A DNA stretch of 64,000 nucleotides from Protonemura montana (taxonomy: Eukaryota > Arthropoda > Insecta > Plecoptera > Nemouridae): contig OX387604.1 of NCBI GenBank assembly GCA_947568835.1, forward strand, positions 10,261,860 through 10,325,859. Direction: 5' to 3'. Below, one piece after another: positions 35,541 to 47,138 of the stretch; position 1 is the first letter of the stretch, and each line of letters opens with the position of its first letter. Under the pieces are notes generated by a model. It was not told the origin of the DNA. It made no database searches and saw nothing but the letters and a program-made list of their open reading frames with translations. Position numbers and translations under genes: made by a program.

Positions 35541-35606
35541 CTTTTTGAGTCTGATTCCGACCCCTGGTCTACATTACTTGCATGTATTACTATTATTATT
35601 ATTTAA

Positions 35607-38600
35607 TCAAACTCGAGGAGTTTGTCGGCGAAGCTTTTCTATCTTTAAAGGTAAAAGTTCAACCATGTTTTTAATTACACTGAGTTCTAACGTCATTTTA
35701 CTTGCAGCATCTTCATGAGTTCCACAGTAGTTGATTAGGTACTGCAACACCAAGAAATGTAGCAAAAAATAAGATAAGATTTTTTTTCATTCAAACGAGT
35801 AACATTTGGGAATTTTTTTAAAAACTTAATAAAATGGCAGACAATAAAAAAGGGTGGACAAATGTAGGCATGCTTGCTGGACTCGCTCAAAGATCCTCTC
35901 GAAAAATGTGAGTCATGAGTGGATTGTAGACAGTGTAGAGAAGACAGGTAAGTACTGAGTACAAGGAGAGCCACATGCTTGCTTTATAGCAGGGTTTGTA
36001 ATACTAGTGACATTTTGTTTTAACAAATCCATCAAATACGCAGCGAACGTCATTGTTTCATTAGTAGGTCTCTAATAAGCTATAATCAGATACTTTTATT
36101 TACTAACCGGGCGATTAGTTACTAATCGGCGTTGCTAATTAAACAATCTCCTACTCTTGTGATAGCCGGCTTGACTGGACAAGGTTTGTATCCCTAAAAT
36201 TACATATTTTAGGCCGGTGAGGTGTTTTGGAAATGTGTACAAGTTTTGAAGAAAAAAATTCGAGAACATCGCCAATTTGTAATTTGCGGAGCAAAGTAGT
36301 CGCTGATAAGGAAACTTATTATTTAGAACAAGTTTTAGACCCACTAAAAGCACATGACTCACCATGTGTTCGTGCACTCTACTTTGCTATACTGTGGCAA
36401 TGGAATCTACCCATGAAATGTATTATTGGCAAGACTGTTTTCTGAGTGCAGAAGTGTAGCTACATACTTTATTACTGTGAGATAAGGTAATTTAGGACAA
36501 ATTTAGTACGTAACCAACCTACACATTAAATTTAGTTTAATTATGTTTGTAGACACACAATAAAATGGTGTCTAAAAAAATAATTAACTGAAAAAATCAA
36601 ATTTAAGGTCCAATGAATGAAGGTGCTTTAGTTGGTACTACACACACAAAATTTGCCCCAAAACCCAAAGCTCACCAAACTACATAGGTTTATGGGTGGT
36701 TTGATCATGCTGGTCCTGGCTTTGCTCGAGATATCAAATTACTTACATTGTATGCATTTAAGCTACGTTGAATATTTTCAATCTGCAAGTTCGTGTCAGT
36801 GGTGATGAGTTTGTAGCATAGCCGACCAATGTGGAAATGTGCTCGTAGCGCTGGCAGCACTAAATCTTCGGGAATGTCTTTGGGCATTTCGTTGGTACTA
36901 CAATACATAATACAAGTAAAACCAACCCAAATGTAAATAGATAATAAAAATAATTGTGGAAGATCACAATATTACATCTTAACAACATTCATAAAATTTG
37001 AAATATTGATAAAAATAATGTACCTGGATTCTTTAACTGTTTGCAGAAATGAGTTGTAGCAGCGTATGCTATCCTCTGTCAGGTTGTTTATTTTACGCAG
37101 CGCGTGTTGCGTCATTCTGGCATCTGAAGACTGAACAAATTCCAGTTTCACATCAAGGATCTCTCCATAAGCTTGAGCAGCATCATACCATAATTGCCGA
37201 CAGATGTTGGTGTAATATTGAGGGTTTAATTCTTCCAAAACAGTTTCAAGAAGGTCTATACGTCTTTTGTTCATGCAGCATTGTCTGAAAAATAAAAGAT
37301 AATATTTCTTGACATTGTAAGTTTGTTAGTTTTTCTTAATTTAAACATGGTGGCTGGAATACATTTGAATAACCACACAGTATGCAACAGCCTGCACACC
37401 GAAGAAAAAGCCTCTACCCATATGTTATCTTACCCTTGATTACATTTATTTCAATGATCTTACCTTGCTTCATCAGGCTCAAAGAGTTTTAGCAGCCTGT
37501 AAAGTTCACTGTGATCTCGAATTAACTCCGCATAATCAGAAGCATGATTCTCTAGGGAATAGTACTCTTTAGCTTGGTTGATCCAATTTTGAGAATTTAA
37601 AAACACTTTCCGTGCATCTTCAAAAATAAGGACATGTTTGTCTGTAATTTGTTCCTCAAAATGGGTTAAATTCAATGATGTAAACCACATCTGGCTTTTG
37701 TGATCTGAAAATAAAAAAAAATATGTCATGCCATAAAATACAAAGCCCAGTTTAATTAGCACAATTTTAGATTTAAGATGATCTAAGATCTTGATGGCTA
37801 CGGTAAGTACGACTAAGTACCTTTTTTGTCTTACAGCCAGGTACCTACATCGTACTCAATACACCAGGATGTCCAATTACCTTGAAATGGTGAAGTATTT
37901 TCCTCTTCTTTGGTCACGTCGTCAGTCATAAGCCGGTCCATTGAGTAACTGAGCAAGCACATGCCATACTTAGACCAACACCTGGATACATCAGCGTTGC
38001 GATGGTTGTAAGTCTCCTTCCTTGCACAAAAGGTCATTCAGGCAAATAAGTAATATGTAGTTTGAAAAGAATATCAATTTAAGTAAAATATAACTGATTT
38101 CAAAATTCCTGCATTGATAAGTCTTACATTGCTTCCAGTTCTTCCTCAGGAATATCCTTCAATCCACCGAGTTCAGTTTCATGTTTACCAAGTACGAACG
38201 ATGCGGCACTCAGATGGTGTCTAGCTATAGTAAATTGTGTCTTCTCTGTGAAATACTGAGATAAAGTGGCTGCATTAAGTGCCCAGTCAATCGGATCGTA
38301 GACTCTAGATTCTAATTGCCTTTTAAGAGTAGAATGAAGGTAAACTGCCGATTGTAGGTGGTCACCAAGTTTCTCATAAGCTTGGGCAAGATAAAATAAA
38401 GTGAGAGTAAACAGAGCTTCCATTCTTTTTTCAGCCAGTGTCGATTCATCAATAGTTATAGGAAGCGCCAAGTAAAACAAACTTTTAGTTTCTATAGGTT
38501 TTTGATCATGGTTTTTTTTAAACTCGAGATAAATATTTTCAGCCTTCTCCAAGTATTCACGAGACAGCACAAGATTATCACGTTGTGAATAAAGGAGGCC

Positions 38601-38996
38601 AAGAGAGTTGTAGGCTGTTATAAGGGGGATGATATGATCTGGGTTTAAAGTTTCTTTCTCAAGAAAATCCAAACAGTTTCTTAAATGCTTTTCAACAGTT
38701 GGTTCGTCCATTTCCATATGAATGGTTCCGATTTCACACCAAAGTCCTCCGACAATAGCAATGATTTTTGGTGAAATCTTTGGTAAAATATATTTGGACA
38801 TGGCATCATCTAGTATTGAGTGCAGGCCCTTAATGATATCAAGAAACAAATGAACACCAGCCCATAATGACAGATGAGGTTGCGTTGCTGGATCTAATTT
38901 GCTCTGTTCATCGATCAGTTGCCTTGCTTTAATGTACGTTACACCTAGTTGCTCTAAAGCAGTTAAATGTTCTTCATTAATGCCAGAAATATCCAT
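35607..38996 (-). CDS. KIFBP: KIF1-binding protein (KIFBP/KBP)
   Basis: KIFBP is a TPR-like helical adaptor that binds motor domains of certain kinesins and affects organelle and axonal transport and spindle function in vertebrates. Exons on the minus strand: 38996-38128, 38020-37881, 37704-37464, 37284-37024, 36897-36747, 35741-35607. They total 1797 nt in frame, 598 aa (human 621). Family signatures include LFYLAQAYEKLGDHLQSA, HSTLKRQLESRVYDPIDWAL with NAATLSQYF, then HLSAASFVLG, and near the end KRRIDLLE followed by LNPQYY. The last exon (YLINYCGTHEDAA to RRQTPRV) matches the usual C-terminus in pattern. I chose the ATG at 38996 because the frame is closed by a TAA 18 codons upstream with no other ATG between. 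The N-terminal region is diverged from vertebrate KIFBP. A SINE sits 282 bp upstream. Confidence 0.93.
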
Positions 38997-39277
38997 GGTG
39001 CAATTAAATCCTTGCAAGTCCTCTACAGTCTCAATTTCGCTGTCAATTTAGCGAGCTATAACCTCGTTTGTAACAAGATAAACGGTCTTTGAGATAAACG
39101 TAAAGCAAGTTCGTAGCAGTGACACTGACAGCGACAGATGACTCACACAGCAGGCCGACCAGTCGGTAATGTAGTACCGGAAGCAATACCTTTGTTTGCT
39201 AATAGGTAGCGCAAGACGTTCTTTCCAATAATGCGCCACTGATACAGTGAGGCGGCATAGTTTAAATAGTTCATCTA

Positions 39278-39708
39278 TTGATTGATTTGTGGTGTTTAAT
39301 GACGTACTGTTTTGACATCTGGCCATATGGCACTGGTCTAATGGCGTCGGTGAATGAGTGGATGATGATGAGGATGATGATGAACCTAACCTCGCCTAGA
39401 AGGAAGGAGGGAAACTCGGTGGGGCACGTAGCCTAACGTCCACCAAAAGGAACCACTGGCCTAACGTCCCTTCTGAAGGACGGTACAACTCGAACAGCAG
39501 GATTCCTCCACAAATGCATGCTGTCGAGAGGTTGATAAGCAAAGCGAATGAAGTTGTTGTACTAACCTTCATCCCTCCAACCTCTCTCCCGAACAGAACT
39601 GGGCATGTGTATGACGGTCACCCATCCAATACCTGACTCAGCGCTGTGTTGCTTTACATCGGTGATCTCACGAGAATCGGTGTTTTCAACACGCCAAACC
39701 GTTCGGTG
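39278..39708 (-). mobile_element. Full-length 5S-headed SINE upstream of KIFBP
   Basis: A complete minus-strand copy of about 431 bp, flanked by the perfect 9-bp duplication GTTCATCTA (39269-39277 and 39709-39717). From right to left it has the head (GAACGGTTTGGCGTGTTG as read on the minus strand), the 5S-like promoter region, the body, the CATC stretch and the AATCAAT tail. It is probably one of the younger copies. Confidence 0.92.
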
Positions 39709-39997
39709 GTTCATCTAAAATCTACATTCTACACGATAAATGATGAAAATAAATATAAGTGGTAAAGATAAATTAGTGTAGCAAAACATCAAATAGTATT
39801 TCTCAGGAACGTAACTCTATACAGATGTTTGTCTATTTTTTTTTTTAGCTTTGGACGTAGCTACTCAAATACAACAATGAACCATATTATTCTTTAAAAT
39901 TCACGTGATTCTACTTTTAAATTTTAAACATTTAATTCTTAAATGCAGATGGTTTTTATATTTCTATTCATGCTCGCTTACACCTTTTGTTACATAA

Positions 39998-40411
39998 TAT
40001 CTTTGAGTGTGCAGGTTATAGGTAGAGACAGAACGTTAATGTTAAAGTTTCTGAGTGAAAGATGGCCGCCAAATGACTACCTTACCGACAAAATTGCAGA
40101 GTACCGGAAGACGCCGTTATGTGGAGCCACTGTCGTATAAAATTTCATTTCGATATTTCTCGTAGGTTACTTACTCGCTTCTGAGACTCTTCTTGCTCAA
40201 AAGATCTTCATTAATCTTTACCTCAACGAGTGATACACACGAAACGATATTTTGAGTCGTAATTATTTAAATGTAGAGGTTTGTTTAAAAGGACGGCTGC
40301 AAATGCCATCTGTATTCGTCTTCCGTTACCACGTGAAGCCGGCTAGTTTGCTCCGCAGGCAGCTCAACATTAACGTTCTGTCTCCACCTATAACCTGCAT
40401 ACTCAAAGATA
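39998..40411. mobile_element. Foldback/MITE-like element, second copy
   Basis: Inverted ends run inward as TATCTTTGAGTGTGCAGG (39998) and CCTGCATACTCAAAGATA (ending 40411). The left arm shares GACTACCTTACCGACAAAA and GTGGAGCCACTGTCGTA with the copy at 408-789. The right arm is more diverged in its inner part. Confidence 0.7.
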
Positions 40412-40466
40412 CCATTTAATGCTACTAACTCCACTGATATATTTTTCTGATTCATAGTATTTAATT

Positions 40467-40530
40467 AATTGATGCGCGGGGTTTAACGACGCACTGTTTT
40501 GACTACAGGCCCTGCGGCACATCTATCATC
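40467..40530 (-). mobile_element. SINE tail fragment
   Basis: TTAATTGATG then GGTTTAACGACGCACTGTTT matches the 3' end of the family on the minus strand; the rest is absent. Confidence 0.7.
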
Positions 40531-43500
40531 TATTATTATCTATTAAATAATCAGGTGCTAAACCGATAACACAATTTTTGAATGTAAATAAATCCACTGA
40601 TGTCAATTCTGTGTTAAATAACAAAGAAATTTGAAATTTACTTTAATTGAAGCGGATGCTGTCTTCCTCTCTTTTTACAATCAGTTGCCTAGCTCTACTG
40701 TTACATTTTTTTAAACTTATAATATCACAATCTAAAAGGTTGAAAAAATGGTATTATAATAAAAAAAAAAAAACCACTTGTTGTATAAATATGTTCTTGT
40801 CCACCTTCTCATACCTTATATTATATATTCTTGTTCCCATGTATGGATTCCTCGATATTTCCAAGCCCAGATTTAATCAGAATCTCGTATCTGATAGTTT
40901 CACCTTTTTTTTAGCGTTCGAGAATAATTACCAAATACCTTTTTACGCTTCTTTTATCCATACCAGTAAAAAAGTATGATTTCTACGAAATGTTTAGTTG
41001 TTAGAGCCAAGCATCACAAGTACAACGAATAGAATTGCATTATCTTATTGATTCGTGGTTGAGTGTTAGTACAGAAATCGGTACGGAAACGCTTGGAGCT
41101 GATAGGGGTTGATGGGACGCAAAAGTTGTCGAGAAAAGACGGAATACGGATAGTCTAACTCCGATTCAAATCCTTTCAATAACACAGCAAGAAGATATTG
41201 AGTGGTGGATAAAGAGCTGGAGCTATAATCTTCATAGCTGGCCACTTTGTGGTGTTTATTTAAAGGATTTTCAGGACAAAAGTGGCGCCGAGGCGCAGAT
41301 GACATTTCCATGTTCCTAGGTTGGGAGCTAAGAGAGCGGTGATTAGAAACTTCAATCTCTGAGACCTAATACAAACATCATGCGTAAGTCGCGACAGGGT
41401 GCCCTCAGGGGAAAATAGGGAGGCTGCATCGATAACGCGATTTGATTGTTGACGGAATATAAAATTGCATGCCATAAACGCACTGTTTCGAATCCTGCAT
41501 TTATGTAAAATGGTTTGGGTTAGTTCGCAAAAATAAAGGGTAGTTGTGTCCGGTAGTGTCTGATTTGGTAAAAGAAATGAAAAAAAAATATGTCAGAATT
41601 AATTTATTTCGGCGTCGTGGTCATATTATAATACTTACAACGGAATTAAAACGTTGAAATCTTTTTTCCCTGATTTAAGGGAATTTGACAAATGAAGCAA
41701 TATATAAATGCTGGCGAAATATAAAATTGCATACCCCTCTCCCCAGTCTCCTACAATCCAACAAGAAAACAAAATTGTTTTAAAATCTACAACAATTTAG
41801 TCACAGTGAATATTTGCTATTGTAATTACGTGACATTTTTATGATACAGTTACTAATGGGCCTTCAATAAAGGTTGAAAAGCAGGGGATGAATAAAGTTT
41901 TGTCTTGTTATCTAGAACTTACCCCATCCCAACGGCAATCCCCATCCCCTTCCGCAAGTCCCGAGAGCCTCGAGCATTGCTTTTTCACCACTATACCCTC
42001 CGCATTGGGGTTACATACAACAATAGCTGGCAGCTATTGAAGCTTTTAGCAGCGTTGAAGTGGTGTATGGTACTACGCGGGGGAGGGGGAGAGATGAGAG
42101 AGGCGTGGTGTCAGGTGAAGAAGCGGCAAGCCGTCATAATATTGAGCTTTATTACACACATCCATACATGAAATCATTAATTTATATTGCACTTGCAGCT
42201 TGCTGTATGTAGTTATGTATGTGCATGCTCTGTGGTATCCAAAATCTTCGCGTAGTTAACACTGATTTTTTCCAACTGAAAAAGAAGAACCACTTCTATC
42301 TATCTTGTTAAAGTTTATCGATTTTGAACTGATTTCCTAAAAGCTTTATCCGTGTTTAATGGCACTTTACATTATAGATATTATAGGCTATAACAGAATC
42401 ACTGTTTAGTACGGTCTTAACACGATTTATGCTAAGCTAATTTGCCTATATATCCTATTAAGGCATCACCAACTAAATCGCTTTTCCTTTGCGTGGCATT
42501 TTGCTTGGCAATGCATGGCATTTTGGATTGAATTTCCCTTTGCCTATCACTAGTAAGGCTTCTAGTTAAGTCAGTTTATCAGCCTAGTAGAATTTATGAC
42601 AAGTTTCATCAAAACAATGGAAACGAAATCGAGTTCTTGGCTGTTCATTGATTGCATGGTGTATGGTATTTGCCATCAGTTGTATAATCAACTTAGTTAC
42701 AGTGTCTTTATGAAAAAGCGAAGCCCTAGAAAACGTCAGTCGACACGGTGCCTAAATACTTAAATACACCTCATACTACCTTCCTGATTCCACCCCACCC
42801 CCCAGCACCAATTATAGAGTGCATCAAGTCAATCAGTGTAACGCATGTGCTTCACAGATAGGGGTAAATGGCGCACCATATTTACCACGCATAGGGTGTC
42901 AAGAAGAATGGCATTTTATTCCAGCAGCATCCAGTCTGTCCATGGAAAGCAAGTACACCTTAGAAATTGATCAATGTTTGGTACAGTTCGAGCAAAGGCA
43001 CGATTGCCGAATTTGAATTGCATGGTAATACTGTTGGTACCATTTATCGCGATCCGTGTTTTGCGTTATGGAAAATAGGAGATTAATTGTATCCAGTGTT
43101 AGGTATCGATTTAGTTCCTGGATGATTTTATACCAACGATTGTTGGGATTGGAGCAAAAATAAACGGTTACTTAGATACATTCTTCGCTCGAAATATTTG
43201 AACGAACGTGCTCATCGGATGGGCTTTGCGTCAAGGTCAATTGCCAGAATTACTATAGGTACGGCATTTTGAAAGGAGTGTTTTGTTGAACGAAACATAA
43301 ATCACTAAATTATCAAATATATAACAGCATTAAACATCTTGAAAATAGTACCGTCGGATTATAACGCATATAACAAGTGTGCCATCCAGTTAATTGCGAT
43401 CATCTGATTTTAATAGTTGTATATATAACCTACGTATCAATGTGCAGTTAAATTAAGAACAAATGTTGATAGCTTTTGTACAATACTTAAAATGTCGATA

Positions 43501-46500
43501 CTTAAAATTTCACTAAATATATTGTTGTAACAGTATGGAAATTTGAGAATATACCGCGAATAATTACCGCAACAAGTTTGTAACAAAAAATAATATTTCT
43601 TGTCCACTTCGAGCGAACTTCTCGACTATGGGTATGGGTTGAGTGGCAGGGTGGATATAGGGTGTTGAAATACGTCTCTGACGGACGTGGAGTGTGGCCT
43701 GCGACTTGACTTGGTTGCTGGATGTATTGTGTTACAGTACCATCAAGTATTGCAGATAGGTGGTGCCCGCTTTATGGAGAGTTTCAGACGAGACAAAAGG
43801 TTGTGAGATGACCTAAAGTGTCTCTCGGATGGAGTTGCACTAACTGATGTTGGTGCACGTGTGCTTGCTTGCACATTTCACAATATGCATTTCCTACTTG
43901 TATCAAAAGGATAAAGACTGTATGGTATCTTCATTTACTGTCTCAATTTTGAAGTTAACACATTTGAGGAAATAAAAATTTTGTATCTATTTTTTTGTTA
44001 AGTATAGAATGATAAGTGAAATAATAAGATAGGTATGTACCAACTACAAATGAAATGCATAGATGGAAAGAGTAAATGGGCCGTAAATTAATTCTGCAGG
44101 TTTATACCATCAGTATTCTGTATTACTTGTCAAATTATTAGAATGTTGAAAATTGGCAAAACGGGCGATTAGGAATTCTGCCTTTAATACTTTTTTTATG
44201 TGGATTGACTGATTTTTTTCTGAATACAATTCATTACTATATATGCGATGGACAAAAACAATTTTTAGCCGCAAGTTGGTGATTTATTAGTTTTATATTA
44301 TATTGTTAGATCAAGGCAGGATAACCATTGTTGTAAAGAAGGATATAGGCATTTGTTCGATTCAATACCGCCTCAAGTCTTTTCTAATTCCTTGAATAGA
44401 GTAGCTTTCTCAGCTGGAGTGACGGTAGTCCTGTGGTACACCTCAGCAAACAAGAAGTGGTCAGCAAGGGCTGTTCAAACTAGCGCACAAAAAGCTACGA
44501 CCATAGCTGCTCTAACATACTGTAAAGTCAACCTGCTTCTACAAATCACCACGGATACCTACTCGACAACGTACCAGCAGAAAATGTTTCAGTTGCATAT
44601 CAATTTAATTTGTATATCAGTTCGTATGTCTGCGAAGTTGACAATCGATTTCATGGAGATATTATTTTTATTTATTTAGTAGTTAGTAGAAAAGTGCTAG
44701 GGATTTTATTGTACTTTTTTTTGCTTATGTAAAGTTTAATATGTTTATTTTTTATAGATTACAAAATAGTAAAATTAGTAGTTGAGTGTCAATTGTAGCT
44801 AAAATGTGTCAGCACTTAACCAATTTTCGGCAACAATACAAAATATCAGACGATTTTAAAGAGAAACTAGGAAAATGTGCACATCAGCACAGGGAAACAT
44901 GAAATCCAGGAAAATCCAAACGGGCAAGAGCCGTAGGCACATGAGACATCACCTGCAACAAACTGAGCTAAAATGGCAAGTCCACAAGACATGTCTCTAC
45001 ATTACGATTCAATTTATAACATATAATATCATCTATAAGCAGACAGGAGTTCTCGTTCTATCTCTTTAGCCTCGCCTCGCGACCAATGAAAATGGAGAAT
45101 TCTCTGATATTGCATTGTGATTGGATAGCTGATATTCCCTAGGGGAGGGTTTTCTAAGGGTCCACAATTCAATGCTGGAGGGAAGAAGACTGGATCAATT
45201 ACTGAGCTGTATTCATATGGAAATTCTTGTGTCAAAAACACATTAATGTTTTACTACTACACAGCTGCAGAGATGTCAGTAGGTCTATATAGGTATACCA
45301 TATAATAGAGACCCTCGGTTACGAATTCATGGAGAATTCGTGGAGAATTCAAACTTATAGGTAATTTAAGATTTTTACTTAATTTTGAGAGGCTTCTTTC
45401 TTCAACAAAAATACGGAAGTACAACACATTTTATGAGTTTTCCTTGCATTTCATACGTTGTACGCTAGTTCTCATATAGTTATATTAGTTCTGTAAAGTA
45501 GTAGGACTTGACTTGAGTAAAATCATTTTCCGTCAGCAGGGAACACTTTCAGGTGAAATCCTTCAATTTCAATGCGAGAAAAGAGTATTAGGTGGCCTCA
45601 GTGACAGTCACTGACTCACTTAATGCATTTTACTTTACCACTGTTATAGGTCGTCGAGGTATCGTATTGCCTTTTCTTATTATAACATGGTAATTGCTTA
45701 CTAAGTACCTACACCGGAGTGGGGCGTGAGCTATGTTGGTCTACAATATAGGCAGATTACGATAGGCAGCTCATGCATAAGATTTTATAAGTTTTACTAT
45801 ACGATTCAAAATATATAAGTATGAAAACGTGAAAAATTATTTGTGTTGAACCGGTCAAATACAAAATTCTAGATTATAAAGTTGCAGGCAAAATTGTATC
45901 TAAATAAAAAACCTGAAAAACCATAAGCTGCCCATGAAAGTTAGTAGTTAAATTTATCTGAGAATAACTGCTTGGTTTCTATTTAAAAATGAAAAGCACG
46001 GAAACACAAAATGCCAGTTGAGTTCAAATATGAGCATAATACTCTTTTAGCAATTCTGAAAGTGGACAGTGGAAAGTGGCCAGATTCACAAGGGAAAATG
46101 CCCTTGGACTATTTTCATTCTCAAGGGATGTTCTAATCCAAATACGAAAGGAAATTACTTTGAGGCTCTTTCTACTTTAGTCTATATAGTTTCTTCTCAT
46201 GGCAGATCAAACACGTAGATTAACTTACTACAAACAGAACTAAATCGAATTTTCCTAACTGTAAATACGAGCCTCAAATCTTTTAAATCTCCGCTTTTGT
46301 CTTCCACCACCCACGACTCAGGTTGTCTGGATTCGATTTGTTTTTTTTTCTATAAAAGATCGATACAAAAATGTCAGTGCATTTAAATTACAGATTAACA
46401 TAGGTAGCGAATGACGACAAAAAACATTTCAGCGCAATTAAAACACAGGTTAAGAGAGATTTTTGAAAACTCAGATGTGAATAAGCACTTATTTAATATC

Positions 46501-46740
46501 AAACCGTCAGAAGGTACGATGACACCTATTACCACATCTTCCGGGATTCAATTGAAATAGACCTCAGAAAACAGAGCTTAAAAAACGAAATTTTATCTAT
46601 TATCGTTTGACCGATGCATTTTATCTAATTGAATGAAGCGTGTTAGTACCTAAACAGTGTGCTAAGAGGGTTGAAATGTGTAGGCGGGTGCGGAGTTGGC
46701 TAGCTGGGGATGTGTATCATCTACCAGTCTCCGCCTACCC
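40531..46740. other. Intergenic upstream of goosecoid
   Basis: About 6 kb with no gene recognised. Notable points: two CCAAT-type sites near 45077 and 45117 in a less AT-rich patch, and a short TGGAGAATTC repeat at about 45328-45350. Open frames at 41905-42171 and 44353-44679 have no recognisable family. Regulatory sequence for gsc is likely here but cannot be pinned down by eye. Confidence 0.45.
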
Positions 46741-46794
46741 TATTCAGTAGTAATCATGCTACGCTACACCCGCCGGCGCACGCTACCTCTCAAC

Positions 46795-46865
46795 AACCAA
46801 TAGAATGCCAGACAAGGCTATCGCACACTATTTAGTCATATTCACCGAACGTCTATACACTTCGC
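46795..46865 (+). promoter_or_regulatory. Possible goosecoid core promoter
   Basis: A CCAAT box (46797-46801) is followed 28 bp later by a TATA-like TATTTAG (46829-46835). Transcription from about 46860 would give a 5' UTR of about 280 nt to the ATG at 47139. This is based on spacing alone. Confidence 0.3.
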
Positions 46866-47138
46866 TTTCAAAAACCAACCAAGGCACATGTGCTTACCGC
46901 GGTTAGGTATCGTCTGTTCTCTCACGTTTTGCTACAATTTGTCAAGTTTTTCAGTGTATCTTTTACAAGTTTTTTCGGAAGTTATTTAAAATTGAACATT
47001 TCCATAAACAGTGATAGTGTCAGTGTTTTTTTTCGGAAATATGTGCGAGCAAATTCACGTATAATTTCTAACAAGTATATAAGTTTGTTCATATTCGCAA
47101 GATTCTTTGTGCGTTGTTAGCTTATTTACGGATTGACA

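Larger units (their letters stand above)
32968..35606. other. Intergenic between STIP1 and KIFBP
   Basis: AT-rich, with a TTTGTATATA run (about 33210-33242), a dispersed repeat (34741-34799) and a short CTAGTGG-type repeat (34831-34881). No gene is recognised. The right end contains the KIFBP 3' UTR. Confidence 0.5.

Noticed and set aside
36227-36445. 72-codon plus-strand frame inside the last KIFBP intron
   Set aside because: It runs opposite to KIFBP and has no recognisable domain. The true last KIFBP exon is elsewhere (35607-35741).
44353-44679. 108-codon open frame upstream of gsc
   Set aside because: No motif, no homology that I recognise and no splice or promoter support.
46134-46139. 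TAATCC site as a gsc autoregulatory element
   Set aside because: A single 6-mer is expected by chance at this density; there is no cluster.
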